Part shown: positions 17,792 through 26,222 of the stretch, one piece after another | How positions within the stretch are numbered: position 1 is the first letter of the stretch | Layout: the number at the start of each line of letters is the position of its first letter | From: Roseovarius dicentrarchi | Lineage (GTDB): Bacteria > Pseudomonadota > Alphaproteobacteria > Rhodobacterales > Rhodobacteraceae | DNA length: 64,000 nt | Reading direction: 5' to 3' | Assembly (NCBI RefSeq): GCF_003316635.1 | Contig: NZ_QNQP01000001.1 | Span: 124,001-188,000, forward strand | Notes under the pieces: generated by a model | The model's input: only the letters and a program-made list of their open reading frames with translations | Told to the model about the DNA's origin: nothing | Databases searched by the model: none | Made by a program: the position numbers and the translations under genes

Positions 17792-18517
17792 TTAGGTCTG
17801 ATTGATCTTGATGCGGGTCTTGTATTGCACTTCAGCGGGTGGGTAGTAGGACACCGACACCTCGAACAGTTCGTCATCCATCCCGTGGAATCTGCGAATG
17901 ATCAATAGCGCCTGACTGTTGCGTTTGATGCACAGCACCTTGGCGGCTGCGTCCGTGAACGGGGCCGAGGACACTTCGACGTCAATGAATTTGACCGCCT
18001 TTTTGTATTTCATGTTCAAAAGTTCATAGATCCCGCCGCGCTCTTGGCCAATCAGGTCAACGACGCCCAGAAACTCCTTGCGCAGATAAATATAGGACCA
18101 CGAAATCGCACGGTCCGACTCCGGCGCGCAGCGATAGGTATCAAGTTGCGCCCAATCGGCCAGATCCCCGTCAAGCTGGGTTTCTGCCGGTTGTCGCGGC
18201 AAGTCCGTAACAGTCCGGACCAGCTTCAGGTCAGTGCGTTCAAGATAGCGGCCCAGACTGTCCGATGATTCAAAATTCAGCCCATAGAGGGGCATGCTCG
18301 ATGCGCTGATAATCTTTGTGCCCGAGCGTTTCTTGCGTTTTACCAGCCCGCGGTTTTCAAGGTTGCGCACTGCCTCGCGAATGGTGTGGCGGCTGGTGTT
18401 GAATTCCGCGCAAAGATCCAGCTCGTTCGGAATATTCTCGCCGACACGGTAAATCCCACCCGAGATCCGCTGAATCAGATCCGATGCAATCTCGTCAATT
18501 CTGGAGCTTCTGGACAT
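17792..18517 (-). CDS. GntR-family transcriptional regulator, HutC/UTRA subfamily
   Basis: 241 aa. The GntR winged helix spans residues about 5-70 (VGENIPNELDLCAEFNTSRHTIREAVRNLENRGLVKR in pieces), and a UTRA ligand domain spans about 90-238. It is convergent with the cyclase gene and divergent from the genes at 18879 and 19365. It probably represses parts of the cluster and itself until an intermediate binds. The 360 bp upstream contain an inverted repeat that could be its operator. Confidence 0.87.
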   Translation of the reverse strand: MSRSSRIDEIASDLIQRISGGIYRVGENIPNELDLCAEFNTSRHTIREAVRNLENRGLVKRKKRSGTKIISASSMPLYGLNFESSDSLGRYLERTDLKLVRTVTDLPRQPAETQLDGDLADWAQLDTYRCAPESDRAISWSYIYLRKEFLGVVDLIGQERGGIYELLNMKYKKAVKFIDVEVSSAPFTDAAAKVLCIKRNSQALLIIRRFHGMDDELFEVSVSYYPPAEVQYKTRIKINQT

Positions 18518-18617
18518 CTTAATCGACTCTGTTCACGCGGGAAAATTCAGGCGCCGCCAAGCGAAAGACCTGTCACTTTGCCCGTGGCTGTTACGCAATC
18601 TGCGATCATTATCTTAT

Positions 18618-18650
18618 GGTATCAAATACATATTCGTAAAGATCGATACC
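18618..18650. promoter_or_regulatory. Inverted repeat upstream of the GntR/UTRA gene, candidate operator
   Basis: GGTATC at 18618-18623 and GATACC at 18645-18650 form a perfect 6-bp dyad separated by 21 nt of AT-rich DNA. It lies about 100 nt upstream of the regulator start and 230 nt upstream of the gene at 18879. The rest of 18518-18878 shows no coding potential. Confidence 0.3.
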
Positions 18651-18878
18651 TCTAATTCAAGCGGTCAGGCCCACTTTCCGCGCCGAAATAACACGGACGG
18701 CTGCATGGATTGCATTCATTGCCAGCGTCGCACTCCCCGGAATATGCGCTGTGAGGCCCACCGCCGGAGGGGCGCTGCATGGCCATAACATTCGCGCATG
18801 TCCAATCAGGTAAAACGCCTTGCCTGCTTGGGGTTGATCTGGGAATGTCAGACAAATACTACTCGGAAGGGGCGGCAT

Positions 18879-19202
18879 ATGTTGATAGCAATCGTTCAGA
18901 TTCCGGGGCTTGAGCGGTCAGAAGAGGACGCAATCGCCTCGGCCCGGACGTCGGCGCCGACATTCAGCCATATGCCCGGTCTGACACGCAAATATTTCCT
19001 CAACGGTGAAAATGGCGGCGGCGGGGTTTATATCTGGGAGTCACGCGAGCAAGCCGATGCGTGGTACACACCGGAATGGGCAAACAAGATCAAGGAACGG
19101 TTCGGGGCCGCGCCGACCCTGACCTATTACGACAATTACGTCGTTCTGGACAATATCGCCAACACATTCAGCGTAAATGGCACGGACGAGCCGCTGGACT
19201 GA
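18879..19202 (+). CDS. Small monooxygenase-like dimeric alpha/beta-barrel protein (YdhR/ABM type)
   Basis: 107 aa from the ATG at 18879, preceded by GGAAGGGG; longer upstream starts lack support. The pattern of an opening beta-strand (MLIAIVQIPG), MPGLTRKYFLNG, GGVYIWESREQADAWY and a closing LTYYDNYVVLDN fits the ferredoxin-like ABM fold of YdhR-type proteins. These act as small monooxygenases or as accessory enzymes, usually as dimers. It lies between the GntR gene and the BKACE gene and probably belongs to the same pathway. Its reaction is unknown. Confidence 0.72.
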   Translation: MLIAIVQIPGLERSEEDAIASARTSAPTFSHMPGLTRKYFLNGENGGGGVYIWESREQADAWYTPEWANKIKERFGAAPTLTYYDNYVVLDNIANTFSVNGTDEPLD

Positions 19203-19364
19203 TCGCGGCGCGCGCTGCCAGGCCGCGCCGGACTATCGGTCATTATACAATGTGGCGGCCCGTAAAACGGCAGCGTTCAGATCAAGAGCCGGTGCAATTC
19301 CTGGGGATTACGGCATCGCAGACGCTCAATGTATCGCGCCGCGTCACTTCCAAAAGGCAGCACC

Positions 19365-20228
19365 ATGACCAATCCCTGCATCATCTGCGTGGCCATCACC
19401 GGAAGCCTTCCGACCAAGGACAATAATCCGGCGGTGCCAATCAGCATTTCCGAACAAATCGAAAGCGCCCACGAGGCGTTCGAGGCGGGTGCCACCATCG
19501 CGCACTGCCATGTCCGCGACGATCAGGGCAAGCCGACGTCAGATCCCGGCCGCTTTGCCCTGCTCAAGGAGGGGTTGGAAAAACACTGCTCCGGCATGAT
19601 TGTGCAATTCTCCACCGGCGGTCGGTCGGGGGCGGGCCGCGAACGTGGCGGGATGTTGTCGCTATCACCCGACATGGCCTCGCTTTCCGTGGGGTCGAAT
19701 AACTTTCCGACGCGTGTCTATGAAAATCCACCCGATCTGGTGGACTGGCTAGCCTCGGAAATGTTGATCCATGACGTCAAGCCCGAGATCGAAGCCTTCG
19801 ATCTGAGCCATATCGTACAGGCCGCACGCATGGCGGCCGACGGTCGCCTGAAAGGGCCGCTATACGTTCAGTTCGTGATGGGCGTAAAAAATGCCATGCC
19901 GGCGGATGAGGCGATCCTCGATTTTTACATCGAAACATTGCGCCGTTTTGCGCCAGACGCCCAGTGGTGTGCTGCCGGCATCGGAGCGGCGCAACTCACC
20001 TTAAACGAATGGTCCATCGCCAAAGGCGGTCACACAAGGACAGGGCTGGAAGACAACGTGCGGCTGGATCGCGACCGTCTGGCACCCTCCAACGCAGCCT
20101 TGGTTCGGCGCGCCGTTCAAATCTGCGAGGAACATGACCGGCCTGTTGCCACATGGCGCCAGGCACGGACGATCCTGGGATTGCGCGATATCAGCGGCCA
20201 ACCCGACCGACATCAAACCGGGACGTGA
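19365..20228 (+). CDS. Beta-keto acid cleavage enzyme (BKACE, DUF849 family)
   Basis: 287 aa TIM-barrel enzyme. The Zn-binding HCHVRD is at residues 47-52, preceded by the ITGSLPTKDNNPAVPIS opening typical of 3-keto-5-aminohexanoate cleavage enzyme relatives. Later blocks include QFSTGG and GIGAAQLTLN. Known members condense a beta-keto acid with acetyl-CoA and release acetoacetate plus a new acyl-CoA. Residues lining the pocket vary between subgroups, so the substrate is open. It would act after the dehydrogenase encoded at 9051. Spacing from the small protein gene is 162 nt with no obvious terminator. Confidence 0.87.
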   Translation: MTNPCIICVAITGSLPTKDNNPAVPISISEQIESAHEAFEAGATIAHCHVRDDQGKPTSDPGRFALLKEGLEKHCSGMIVQFSTGGRSGAGRERGGMLSLSPDMASLSVGSNNFPTRVYENPPDLVDWLASEMLIHDVKPEIEAFDLSHIVQAARMAADGRLKGPLYVQFVMGVKNAMPADEAILDFYIETLRRFAPDAQWCAAGIGAAQLTLNEWSIAKGGHTRTGLEDNVRLDRDRLAPSNAALVRRAVQICEEHDRPVATWRQARTILGLRDISGQPDRHQTGT

Positions 20229-20643
20229 CCACGTTTCATCAGAGGGCGGATCTGCACTTGGGAGGCGGCACCGCACGCAGGTATTTTGGCAATCACCTGT
20301 CTCGCCGCGAAATCTGGGTGATGTTACCTCCGGCGCCACGGCTCTCACGCCGAGCACAGTGCGCTGTCATCGCTGTGATGACTGATCGGCCGCATTCCTC
20401 GCCAACTATCTGATTCCGAGTGGAAACACCTATTGACGATATCGCAACCAAAGGCGGCCCGGCCCGCCCCGCGCCCCACCGGGTAGGAAATGTCGCAAAG
20501 GGGTGGGTAGAGCGGCGCAATCGTTGCGCAAAACAGACACGCGCCGTACAAAGTGTGAAAAAAGTTGCTCTGCGGTGCAGCGTTCAACACTCTGCGCCGC
20601 AACACCATCAACACGTCACTTCATCAACGGGGGACATAGCGCT
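20229..20643. other. Intergenic region upstream of pyc
   Basis: 415 bp without a convincing gene; short open frames here have no family features. It presumably carries the pyc promoter and leader. A small dyad (TCATC..GATGA near 20369-20385) and a TTGCGCAA palindrome near 20523 are visible, but I cannot assign a regulator. Confidence 0.5.
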
Positions 20644-23600
20644 GTGACCGAGTTCAAAAAGATCCTGATCGCCAACCGGGGCGAAATTGCCATCCGCATC
20701 ATGCGCGCCGCCAATGAGATGGGCAAACGCACCGTCGCCGTCTTTGCCGAAGAGGACAAGCTGGGCCTTCACCGCTTCAAGGCCGATGAGGCATATCGCA
20801 TTGGCGAGGGGCTGGGACCGGTCGCCGCCTATCTGTCGATCCCCGAGATTATCCGCGTTGCCCGCGAATCCGGCGCCGACGCCATTCATCCCGGCTATGG
20901 CCTTCTGTCCGAAAACCCCGATTTCGTGGATGCCTGCGTTGCCAACGGCATCACCTTCATCGGCCCGCAGGCCAAAACCATGCGCGAGCTGGGCGACAAG
21001 GCCAGCGCGCGCCGCGTTGCCATCGAGGCCGGCGTGCCCGTCATCCCCGCGACCGAAGTGCTGGGCGACGACATGGACAAGATCCGCGCCGAGGCCGAGG
21101 AAATCGGCTATCCGCTGATGCTGAAAGCGTCCTGGGGTGGCGGCGGGCGCGGCATGCGCCCGATCAACGGCCCCGACGAACTGGAGGAAAAAGTGCTGGA
21201 GGGCCGCCGCGAGGCGCTTTCCGCGTTCGGCAACAGCGAGGGGTATCTGGAAAAGATGATCCTGCGCGCCCGCCACGTCGAGGTGCAGATCCTCGGCGAC
21301 AAGCACGGCAACATGTACCACCTGTTCGAGCGTGATTGCAGCGTCCAGCGCCGCAACCAGAAGGTGGTGGAACGCGCCCCGGCCCCCTACCTGACCGAGG
21401 AGCAGCGCGCCGAAGTGTGCGAGCTGGGCTATAAGATCTGCAAGCACGTCAATTACGAATGCGCCGGCACGGTCGAATTCCTGATGGATATGGACACCGG
21501 AACCTTCCACTTCATCGAGGTGAACCCCCGCGTGCAGGTCGAACACACCGTCACCGAGGAAGTCACCGGTATCGACATCGTGCAGGCCCAGATCAAGATC
21601 GCCGAGGGCAAGACGCTGGCCGAGGCGACCCGCAAGGACCGGCAGGAGGATATCCACCTGCACGGTCATGCGCTGCAAACCCGGATCACCACCGAGGATC
21701 CGCAGAACAACTTCATCCCCGATTATGGCCGCATCACAGCGTTCCGCGAGGCGACCGGCATGGGCATCCGCCTTGACGGCGGCACGGCCTATTCGGGCGG
21801 GGTCATCACCCGCTTTTATGACAGCCTGCTGGTCAAGGTGACGGCACACGCGCAAACGCCCGAGGCGGCGATTGCCCGGATGGACCGCGCCCTGCGCGAG
21901 TTCCGCATTCGCGGCGTGTCCACCAACATCGCCTTTGTCGAAAACCTGCTGAAGCATCCGACATTTCTGGACAACACCTACACCACCAAATTCATCGACC
22001 AGACTCCCGAGCTGTTCACCTTCTCCAGCCGCCGCGACCGCGGCACCAAGGTGCTGACCTACATCGCCGACATCACCGTCAACGGTCATCCCGAGGTCAA
22101 GGACCGCCCGCTGCCCCGCCCCGGCCTGAAAGAGCCGCGCGCGCCGCAGCCCCAGCGCGAGCCGCAGATGGGCACCCGCAACCTGCTGGAGCAAAAAGGC
22201 CCGCAGGCCGTCGCCGACTGGATGAAGAAGCAAAAGCAGTTGCTGATCACCGACACCACCATGCGCGACGGGCATCAATCCCTGCTGGCCACGCGGATGC
22301 GCAGCCGCGACATGATCGCCGTCGCGCCCGCCTATGCCGCGCATCTGCCGCAGCTGTTTTCAGTGGAATGCTGGGGCGGCGCGACATTCGATGTGGCCTA
22401 CCGCTTCTTGCAGGAATGTCCGTGGCAGCGCCTGCGCGATCTGCGCGCGGCCATGCCCAACCTGATGACGCAGATGCTGCTGCGCGCCTCCAACGGCGTC
22501 GGCTACACCAACTACCCCGATAACGTGGTGCAGGAATTTGTCCGGCAGGCCGCCGAAACCGGCGTTGATGTCTTCCGCGTATTCGATTCGCTCAACTGGG
22601 TGGAAAACATGCGCGTTGCGATGGATGCAGTGGTCGAGAGCGGCAAGATTTGCGAAGGCTCGATCTGCTACACCGGCGATATCCTGAACCCGGACCGCGC
22701 CAAATATGATCTGAAATATTACGTCGGCATGGCACGCGAGCTGGAGGCAGCAGGCGCGCATGTGCTGGGCCTCAAGGATATGGCCGGCCTTCTGAAGCCC
22801 GCCTCTGCCCGCGTTCTGGTCCGCGCCCTGAAGGAGGAGGTCGGCCTGCCGATCCACTTCCACACGCATGACACCGCCGGCATCGCCTGCGCCACGATCC
22901 TTGCCGCCGCCGATGCGGGCGTCGATGCCGTCGATTGCGCGATGGACGCCCTGTCCGGGAACACCTCGCAGGCCACGCTTGGCTCGATTGTCGAGGCGCT
23001 CGCCCATACCGAGCGGGACACCGGCATTGATATCGGCGCTGTGCGCGAAATTTCGGACTACTGGGACAATGTGCGCGGCCATTACGCAGCGTTTGAATCG
23101 TCCATGCAATCGCCCTCCTCCGAGGTGTATCTGCACGAAATGCCGGGCGGCCAGTTCACCAACCTCAAGGAGCAGGCCCGCTCCATGGGGCTGGAGGATC
23201 GCTGGCCCGAGGTCGCGCAGACCTATGCGGATGTGAACCAGATGTTCGGCGATATCGTCAAGGTCACGCCCTCCTCCAAGGTTGTGGGCGACATGACGCT
23301 GATGATGGTGTCCCAGGGACTGAGCCGCGCCGATGTGGAGGATCCGAAACACGATCTGTCCTTCCCCGACTCGGTGCTGGACATGCTGCGCGGCAATCTG
23401 GGCCAGCCTCCCGGCGGATTCCCCCCTGCGATCACCACCAAGGCACTGAAGGGCGAAAAGCCCGTCACCGACCGACCCGGAGCCCACCTGCCCCCCGTCG
23501 ATCTGGAGGCCACTCGCGCCGAGCTGAGCGCGCTGCTGGAGGGGCGTGCCGTCGATGACGAGGATCTGAATGGCTACCTGATGTATCCCAAGGTGTTCCT

Positions 23601-24084
23601 CGATTACATGGGCCGCCACCGCATCTATGGCCCTGTCCGCGCCCTGCCGACGCGCACCTTCTTCTACGGCATGAAGCCGGGCGAGGAGATCACAGCCGAA
23701 ATCGACCCCGGCAAGACGCTGGAAATTCGCCTGCAAGCCATTGGCGAGACAGGCGATGACGGCAACGTGCGCGTGTTCTTCGAACTGAACGGCCAGCCGC
23801 GCGTGACCCGTGTGCCCAACCGCGCCGTCAAGGCCACAACAGCCGCGCGCCCCAAGGCCGAGCCGGGCAACCCCTGCCATATCGGCGCGCCGATGCCCGG
23901 CGTGGTTGCCAGTGTGGCCGTCACCGTGGGCGCCGAAGTCAAAGCGAACGATCTGTTGCTGACAATCGAGGCGATGAAGATGGAAACCGGCCTGTATGCC
24001 GAACGTGACAGCGTGGTTAAGGCCGTTCACGTCACCCCCGGCGGCCAGATCGACGCCAAGGATCTGCTGATCGAGCTGGAATAA
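20644..24084 (+). CDS. pyc: Pyruvate carboxylase
   Basis: 1146 aa from a GTG start (V/MTEFKKILIANRGEIAIRIMRA). It converts pyruvate, bicarbonate and ATP to oxaloacetate, the anaplerotic step. The domains are, in order: biotin carboxylase with ATP-grasp (about 1-455), a carboxyltransferase TIM barrel starting at LLITDTTMRDGHQS (about residue 530), a PYC_OADA domain, and a C-terminal biotinyl domain with EAMKME, the biotinylated lysine at residue 1112. Full length and intact. An in-frame extension upstream of 20644 lacks family similarity. An intrinsic terminator follows 25 nt after the stop. Confidence 0.97.
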   Translation: MTEFKKILIANRGEIAIRIMRAANEMGKRTVAVFAEEDKLGLHRFKADEAYRIGEGLGPVAAYLSIPEIIRVARESGADAIHPGYGLLSENPDFVDACVANGITFIGPQAKTMRELGDKASARRVAIEAGVPVIPATEVLGDDMDKIRAEAEEIGYPLMLKASWGGGGRGMRPINGPDELEEKVLEGRREALSAFGNSEGYLEKMILRARHVEVQILGDKHGNMYHLFERDCSVQRRNQKVVERAPAPYLTEEQRAEVCELGYKICKHVNYECAGTVEFLMDMDTGTFHFIEVNPRVQVEHTVTEEVTGIDIVQAQIKIAEGKTLAEATRKDRQEDIHLHGHALQTRITTEDPQNNFIPDYGRITAFREATGMGIRLDGGTAYSGGVITRFYDSLLVKVTAHAQTPEAAIARMDRALREFRIRGVSTNIAFVENLLKHPTFLDNTYTTKFIDQTPELFTFSSRRDRGTKVLTYIADITVNGHPEVKDRPLPRPGLKEPRAPQPQREPQMGTRNLLEQKGPQAVADWMKKQKQLLITDTTMRDGHQSLLATRMRSRDMIAVAPAYAAHLPQLFSVECWGGATFDVAYRFLQECPWQRLRDLRAAMPNLMTQMLLRASNGVGYTNYPDNVVQEFVRQAAETGVDVFRVFDSLNWVENMRVAMDAVVESGKICEGSICYTGDILNPDRAKYDLKYYVGMARELEAAGAHVLGLKDMAGLLKPASARVLVRALKEEVGLPIHFHTHDTAGIACATILAAADAGVDAVDCAMDALSGNTSQATLGSIVEALAHTERDTGIDIGAVREISDYWDNVRGHYAAFESSMQSPSSEVYLHEMPGGQFTNLKEQARSMGLEDRWPEVAQTYADVNQMFGDIVKVTPSSKVVGDMTLMMVSQGLSRADVEDPKHDLSFPDSVLDMLRGNLGQPPGGFPPAITTKALKGEKPVTDRPGAHLPPVDLEATRAELSALLEGRAVDDEDLNGYLMYPKVFLDYMGRHRIYGPVRALPTRTFFYGMKPGEEITAEIDPGKTLEIRLQAIGETGDDGNVRVFFELNGQPRVTRVPNRAVKATTAARPKAEPGNPCHIGAPMPGVVASVAVTVGAEVKANDLLLTIEAMKMETGLYAERDSVVKAVHVTPGGQIDAKDLLIELE

Positions 24085-24108
24085 GACCGCAGCCAACACG
24101 CGATAGAA

Positions 24109-24141
24109 AGGCGGAGGCAGATCAACCTGCCTCCGCCTTTT
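24109..24141 (+). terminator. Intrinsic terminator of pyc
   Basis: An 11-bp perfect GC-rich stem (GGCGGAGGCAG / CTGCCTCCGCC) with a 6-nt loop is followed by TTTT, 25 nt downstream of the pyc stop. Confidence 0.88.
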
Positions 24142-24198
24142 GCATTCGCGCCAAGACGCGCAGGCGCCCGTCCGTCGCTCGTTCCAAATGCATGTGGT

Positions 24199-24230
24199 AA
24201 AAAGCAGAAAGGCCACCCGAAGGTGGCCTA
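24199..24230 (-). terminator. Intrinsic terminator of tRNA-Gly
   Basis: On the minus strand AGGCCACC-TTCG-GGTGGCCT forms an 8-bp stem with a stable tetraloop, followed by TTTCTGCTTTTT. It lies 30 nt past the tRNA 3' end. The same hairpin recurs downstream of ftsZ. Confidence 0.8.
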
Positions 24231-24260
24231 GTCTGACCTGCTGGGTGGGCAGGATCTAAT

Positions 24261-24335
24261 TGGAGCGGGCGAGGCGATTCGAACGCCCGACCCTAACCTT
24301 GGCAAGGTTATGCTCTACCCCTGAGCTACGCCCGC
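24261..24335 (-). tRNA. tRNA-Gly (anticodon GCC)
   Basis: 75 nt including an encoded CCA. Read on the minus strand it has the acceptor stem GCGGGCG/CGCCCGC, a D-arm with AGCTCAGGGGTAGAGC, an anticodon stem-loop ACCTTGCCAAGGT with anticodon GCC, and a T-arm with GTTCGAATC. All stems pair. It decodes GGC/GGU glycine codons. Confidence 0.97.
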
Positions 24336-24494
24336 ACCGATTGACGTGGATGTACAAATTTACCGCACGGGCCGCAAGGGTAAATAACCGATATCCTGAA
24401 AAAAACCGCGGCGACCCAGCCGCCAGCCCACTCGCGGGCACGTCCCCTATGACGCACGCCGCAGAATATAAACCAAAACGCCCACCCGCGCCCC

Positions 24495-24523
24495 TTGTTA
24501 CGAGGCCACACGCACCCTAGTTT
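24495..24523 (+). promoter_or_regulatory. Candidate promoter of the 6S RNA gene
   Basis: TTGTTA (24495-24500) and TAGTTT (24518-24523) are spaced by 17 nt. Initiation 6-7 nt downstream would fall at about 24529-24530, exactly where the closing stem of the 6S RNA begins. Confidence 0.45.
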
Positions 24524-24528
24524 GAGCG

Positions 24529-24693
24529 GTGGCGGGTTCTGCCCTTCTCGTGAACGGTTGCATTCCGGTGGCCTTAAGCAAATCCGAGGGAACTGGCTCT
24601 GTCCTGGCCCTGGTCAGGTTACCCGGTGCCCACCTGTAAATACAGGTCCTCGGGAATGAGATAACCAAACGGCTGCGTGCGGGCCCGCCACTT
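24529..24693 (+). ncRNA. ssrS: 6S RNA
   Basis: About 165 nt. The ends pair perfectly: GTGGCGGG at 24529-24536 with CCCGCCAC at 24684-24691. An inner stem pairs CCGAGG with CCTCGG around a long irregular terminal hairpin, and a small CCTGT/ACAGG hairpin sits on the 3' side. The segments GGCCTTAAG and CAGGTTACCCGG match the conserved blocks of 6S. 6S RNA mimics an open promoter and sequesters the housekeeping sigma-70 holoenzyme in stationary phase or under stress. The orientation follows those sequence blocks. SRP RNA was considered but its GGAAG/GGTCAGGTCCGGAAGG core is absent. Exact ends are inferred. Confidence 0.82.
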
Positions 24694-24711
24694 TCCTACG
24701 TAAGCAAACAC

Positions 24712-24738
24712 AAGAAAACACGCCCCTTTCAGGGCGTG
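24712..24738 (-). terminator. Hairpin terminator downstream of the membrane protein gene
   Basis: CACGCCC (24719-24725) and GGGCGTG (24732-24738) form a 7-bp stem. On the minus strand it is followed by TTTTCTTG, as expected for the end of the leftward nusB-side transcript. On the plus strand there is no T-run, so it is less likely to serve the 6S gene. Confidence 0.65.
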
Positions 24739-24765
24739 CGCCGGATGGCAATCTCGCAAACTCTG

Positions 24766-25098
24766 TCAACGGCGTTTTGACGTCTCCGGGCGTGCCTGCG
24801 CGGCAACGCGCACCGGCACCATCTGGCCGTGGTTGCGGCTGACGCGCTGCTTGTGGCCGCCGCGCGGCTCGTCATCGTCGTCCTTCATGTTCATGACCGC
24901 AATACCGAACTGCACCCCGGCAAACACCACACCATTGGCCAACCACAGCACCAGAACAGCCAGCCACCCCTTGTCAGAGTTGGATACAAGATGCCACAGA
25001 TTGGCGATATCAAACCACAGCAGCATCCCGACAAACGCGCCGGCAATCGCAAATCCGATGATCACATGCGTAATATATAGGCGGATCAGTTTCGGCAT
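24766..25098 (-). CDS. Small two-TM membrane protein, function unknown
   Basis: 110 aa from the ATG at 25098 (MPKLIRLYITHVIIGF), preceded by GGAGATGCCCC. An upstream in-frame start at 25182 is less likely. Two hydrophobic segments (about residues 9-31 and 44-66) are followed by an acidic DDDDEP patch and a basic, disordered tail. The topology suggests an inner-membrane protein with a cytoplasmic tail. It lies 90 nt after nusB in the same direction and ends at a hairpin terminator. I do not recognise a named family. Confidence 0.7.
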   Translation of the reverse strand: MPKLIRLYITHVIIGFAIAGAFVGMLLWFDIANLWHLVSNSDKGWLAVLVLWLANGVVFAGVQFGIAVMNMKDDDDEPRGGHKQRVSRNHGQMVPVRVAAQARPETSKRR

Positions 25099-25188
25099 CG
25101 GGGCATCTCCTGCAAATGGGATACCTTTTAATGTAACGCGGGTGTGTCCCGTCGCAAGGGCAATCGGCGAATAATGGCGCACAGCGTG

Positions 25189-25674
25189 TCAAAAGGCCGC
25201 CGGTTGCGCCTCCCGCGCCATGTGGTCCAGCACGGCATTTACAAATTTCGGCTCGCGCCCGTCGGGGAAAAAACTGCTCGCAACATCAACGTATTCGGTA
25301 ATAACGACGCGCGGCGGCGCGTCATCGCTGATCAACTCGGCGCCGGCAGCCCGGAACAACGCGCGCAAAGTGGGGTCAATCCGCGCAATCGGCCATTTTG
25401 CCACCAATGCGCGGTCGGTCATCTGGTCAATCCGGCGCTGATTTTCCACCGCACTGTCCAGAACGCTGCGAAACAGATCCTCGTCCCCGTCAACCATATC
25501 GCTATCGTCGTCAAAGGCCGCACCAAAGCGGTGGTCGAGAAACTCTAGGTACACGGTATCGGCGCTTTGGTTGGAATGCTCCATCTGGAACAGCGCCTGC
25601 ACGGCATAAAGCCGCGCGGCAGAGCGCATCTTGCGTTTTTGATTGCCGGAAATGGGTGCAGGCTCGCTGGTCAT
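25189..25674 (-). CDS. nusB: Transcription antitermination factor NusB
   Basis: 161 aa all-helical RNA-binding protein that joins NusE (S10) on boxA in rRNA antitermination. It has the usual RSAARLYAVQALFQME opening and the C-terminal block DAPPRVVITEYVDVASSFFPDGREPKFVNAVLD (in pieces). The ATG at 25674 overlaps the ribH stop (ATGA), the conserved ribH-nusB coupling. Confidence 0.93.
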   Translation of the reverse strand: MTSEPAPISGNQKRKMRSAARLYAVQALFQMEHSNQSADTVYLEFLDHRFGAAFDDDSDMVDGDEDLFRSVLDSAVENQRRIDQMTDRALVAKWPIARIDPTLRALFRAAGAELISDDAPPRVVITEYVDVASSFFPDGREPKFVNAVLDHMAREAQPAAF

Positions 25675-26216
25675 GCCGTCGGTTTGTCCTTGGATGTGCC
25701 GGCAATGCGCCTGTCGCCCTCGCCGGGAATGAACCCCACGCCCTTGCGCGGAGCGCCCCATTTACGGGTCAGCGCGATCAGATGCAAGGCAGCAGCGGCG
25801 GCGCCCCCGCCTTTGTTCATGCGCGCGGGATCGGCCCGCGCCTCGGCCTGATCGCGGTTTTCCACCGTCAGAATGCCGTTGCCGATGCAGATGCCCTGAA
25901 GGCCCAGCAGCGTGATGCCCCGGCTGGAATCGTTGCACACCGTCTCGTAATGGGTCGTCTCGCCGCGAATGACGCAGCCCAGCGCAACGTAGCCGTCATA
26001 ATTGCTCAGCCGTTCGGCGATGCCGATGGCGGTCGGCAGCTCCAGCGCGCCGGGCACCTCGACCAGATCAAAGGTGGCGCCGGTCGCCTCGATCTCGGCC
26101 GTGGCGCCGGCGATCAGGTTGTCGGCGATGTCGCGGTAGAACGGCGCGACGACGACCAGCAGCTTGGCGGGTTTGTCCAGCGCGGCGCGGGGCATGGTAT
26201 ATTCGGTGCCTGCCAT
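25671..26216 (-). CDS. ribH: 6,7-dimethyl-8-ribityllumazine synthase
   Basis: 181 aa. It condenses 5-amino-6-ribitylaminouracil with 3,4-dihydroxy-2-butanone 4-phosphate, the penultimate step of riboflavin synthesis. Diagnostic segments are VPGALELPTAIG, GCVIRGETTHYETVCND and GILTVENRDQAEARA. The C-terminus is slightly extended. It lies 6 nt after the ribBX gene that makes one of its substrates. Confidence 0.95.
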   Translation of the reverse strand: MAGTEYTMPRAALDKPAKLLVVVAPFYRDIADNLIAGATAEIEATGATFDLVEVPGALELPTAIGIAERLSNYDGYVALGCVIRGETTHYETVCNDSSRGITLLGLQGICIGNGILTVENRDQAEARADPARMNKGGGAAAAALHLIALTRKWGAPRKGVGFIPGEGDRRIAGTSKDKPTA

Positions 26217-26222
26217 GGGATT

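Noticed and set aside
9051-20228. Calling the cluster an L-carnitine degradation operon
   Set aside because: Dehydrogenase plus BKACE fits, but no thioesterase or betaine genes are present, and extra enzymes do not fit the pathway.
20608-24216. Two long open frames (578 and 618 codons) antisense to pyc
   Set aside because: They mirror the high-GC third-position bias of pyc and have no family features; pyc itself is complete and well conserved.
24529-24693. SRP (4.5S) RNA
   Set aside because: The conserved GGTCAGGTCCGGAAGGAAGC tetraloop region is missing, whereas 6S sequence blocks and closing stem are present.
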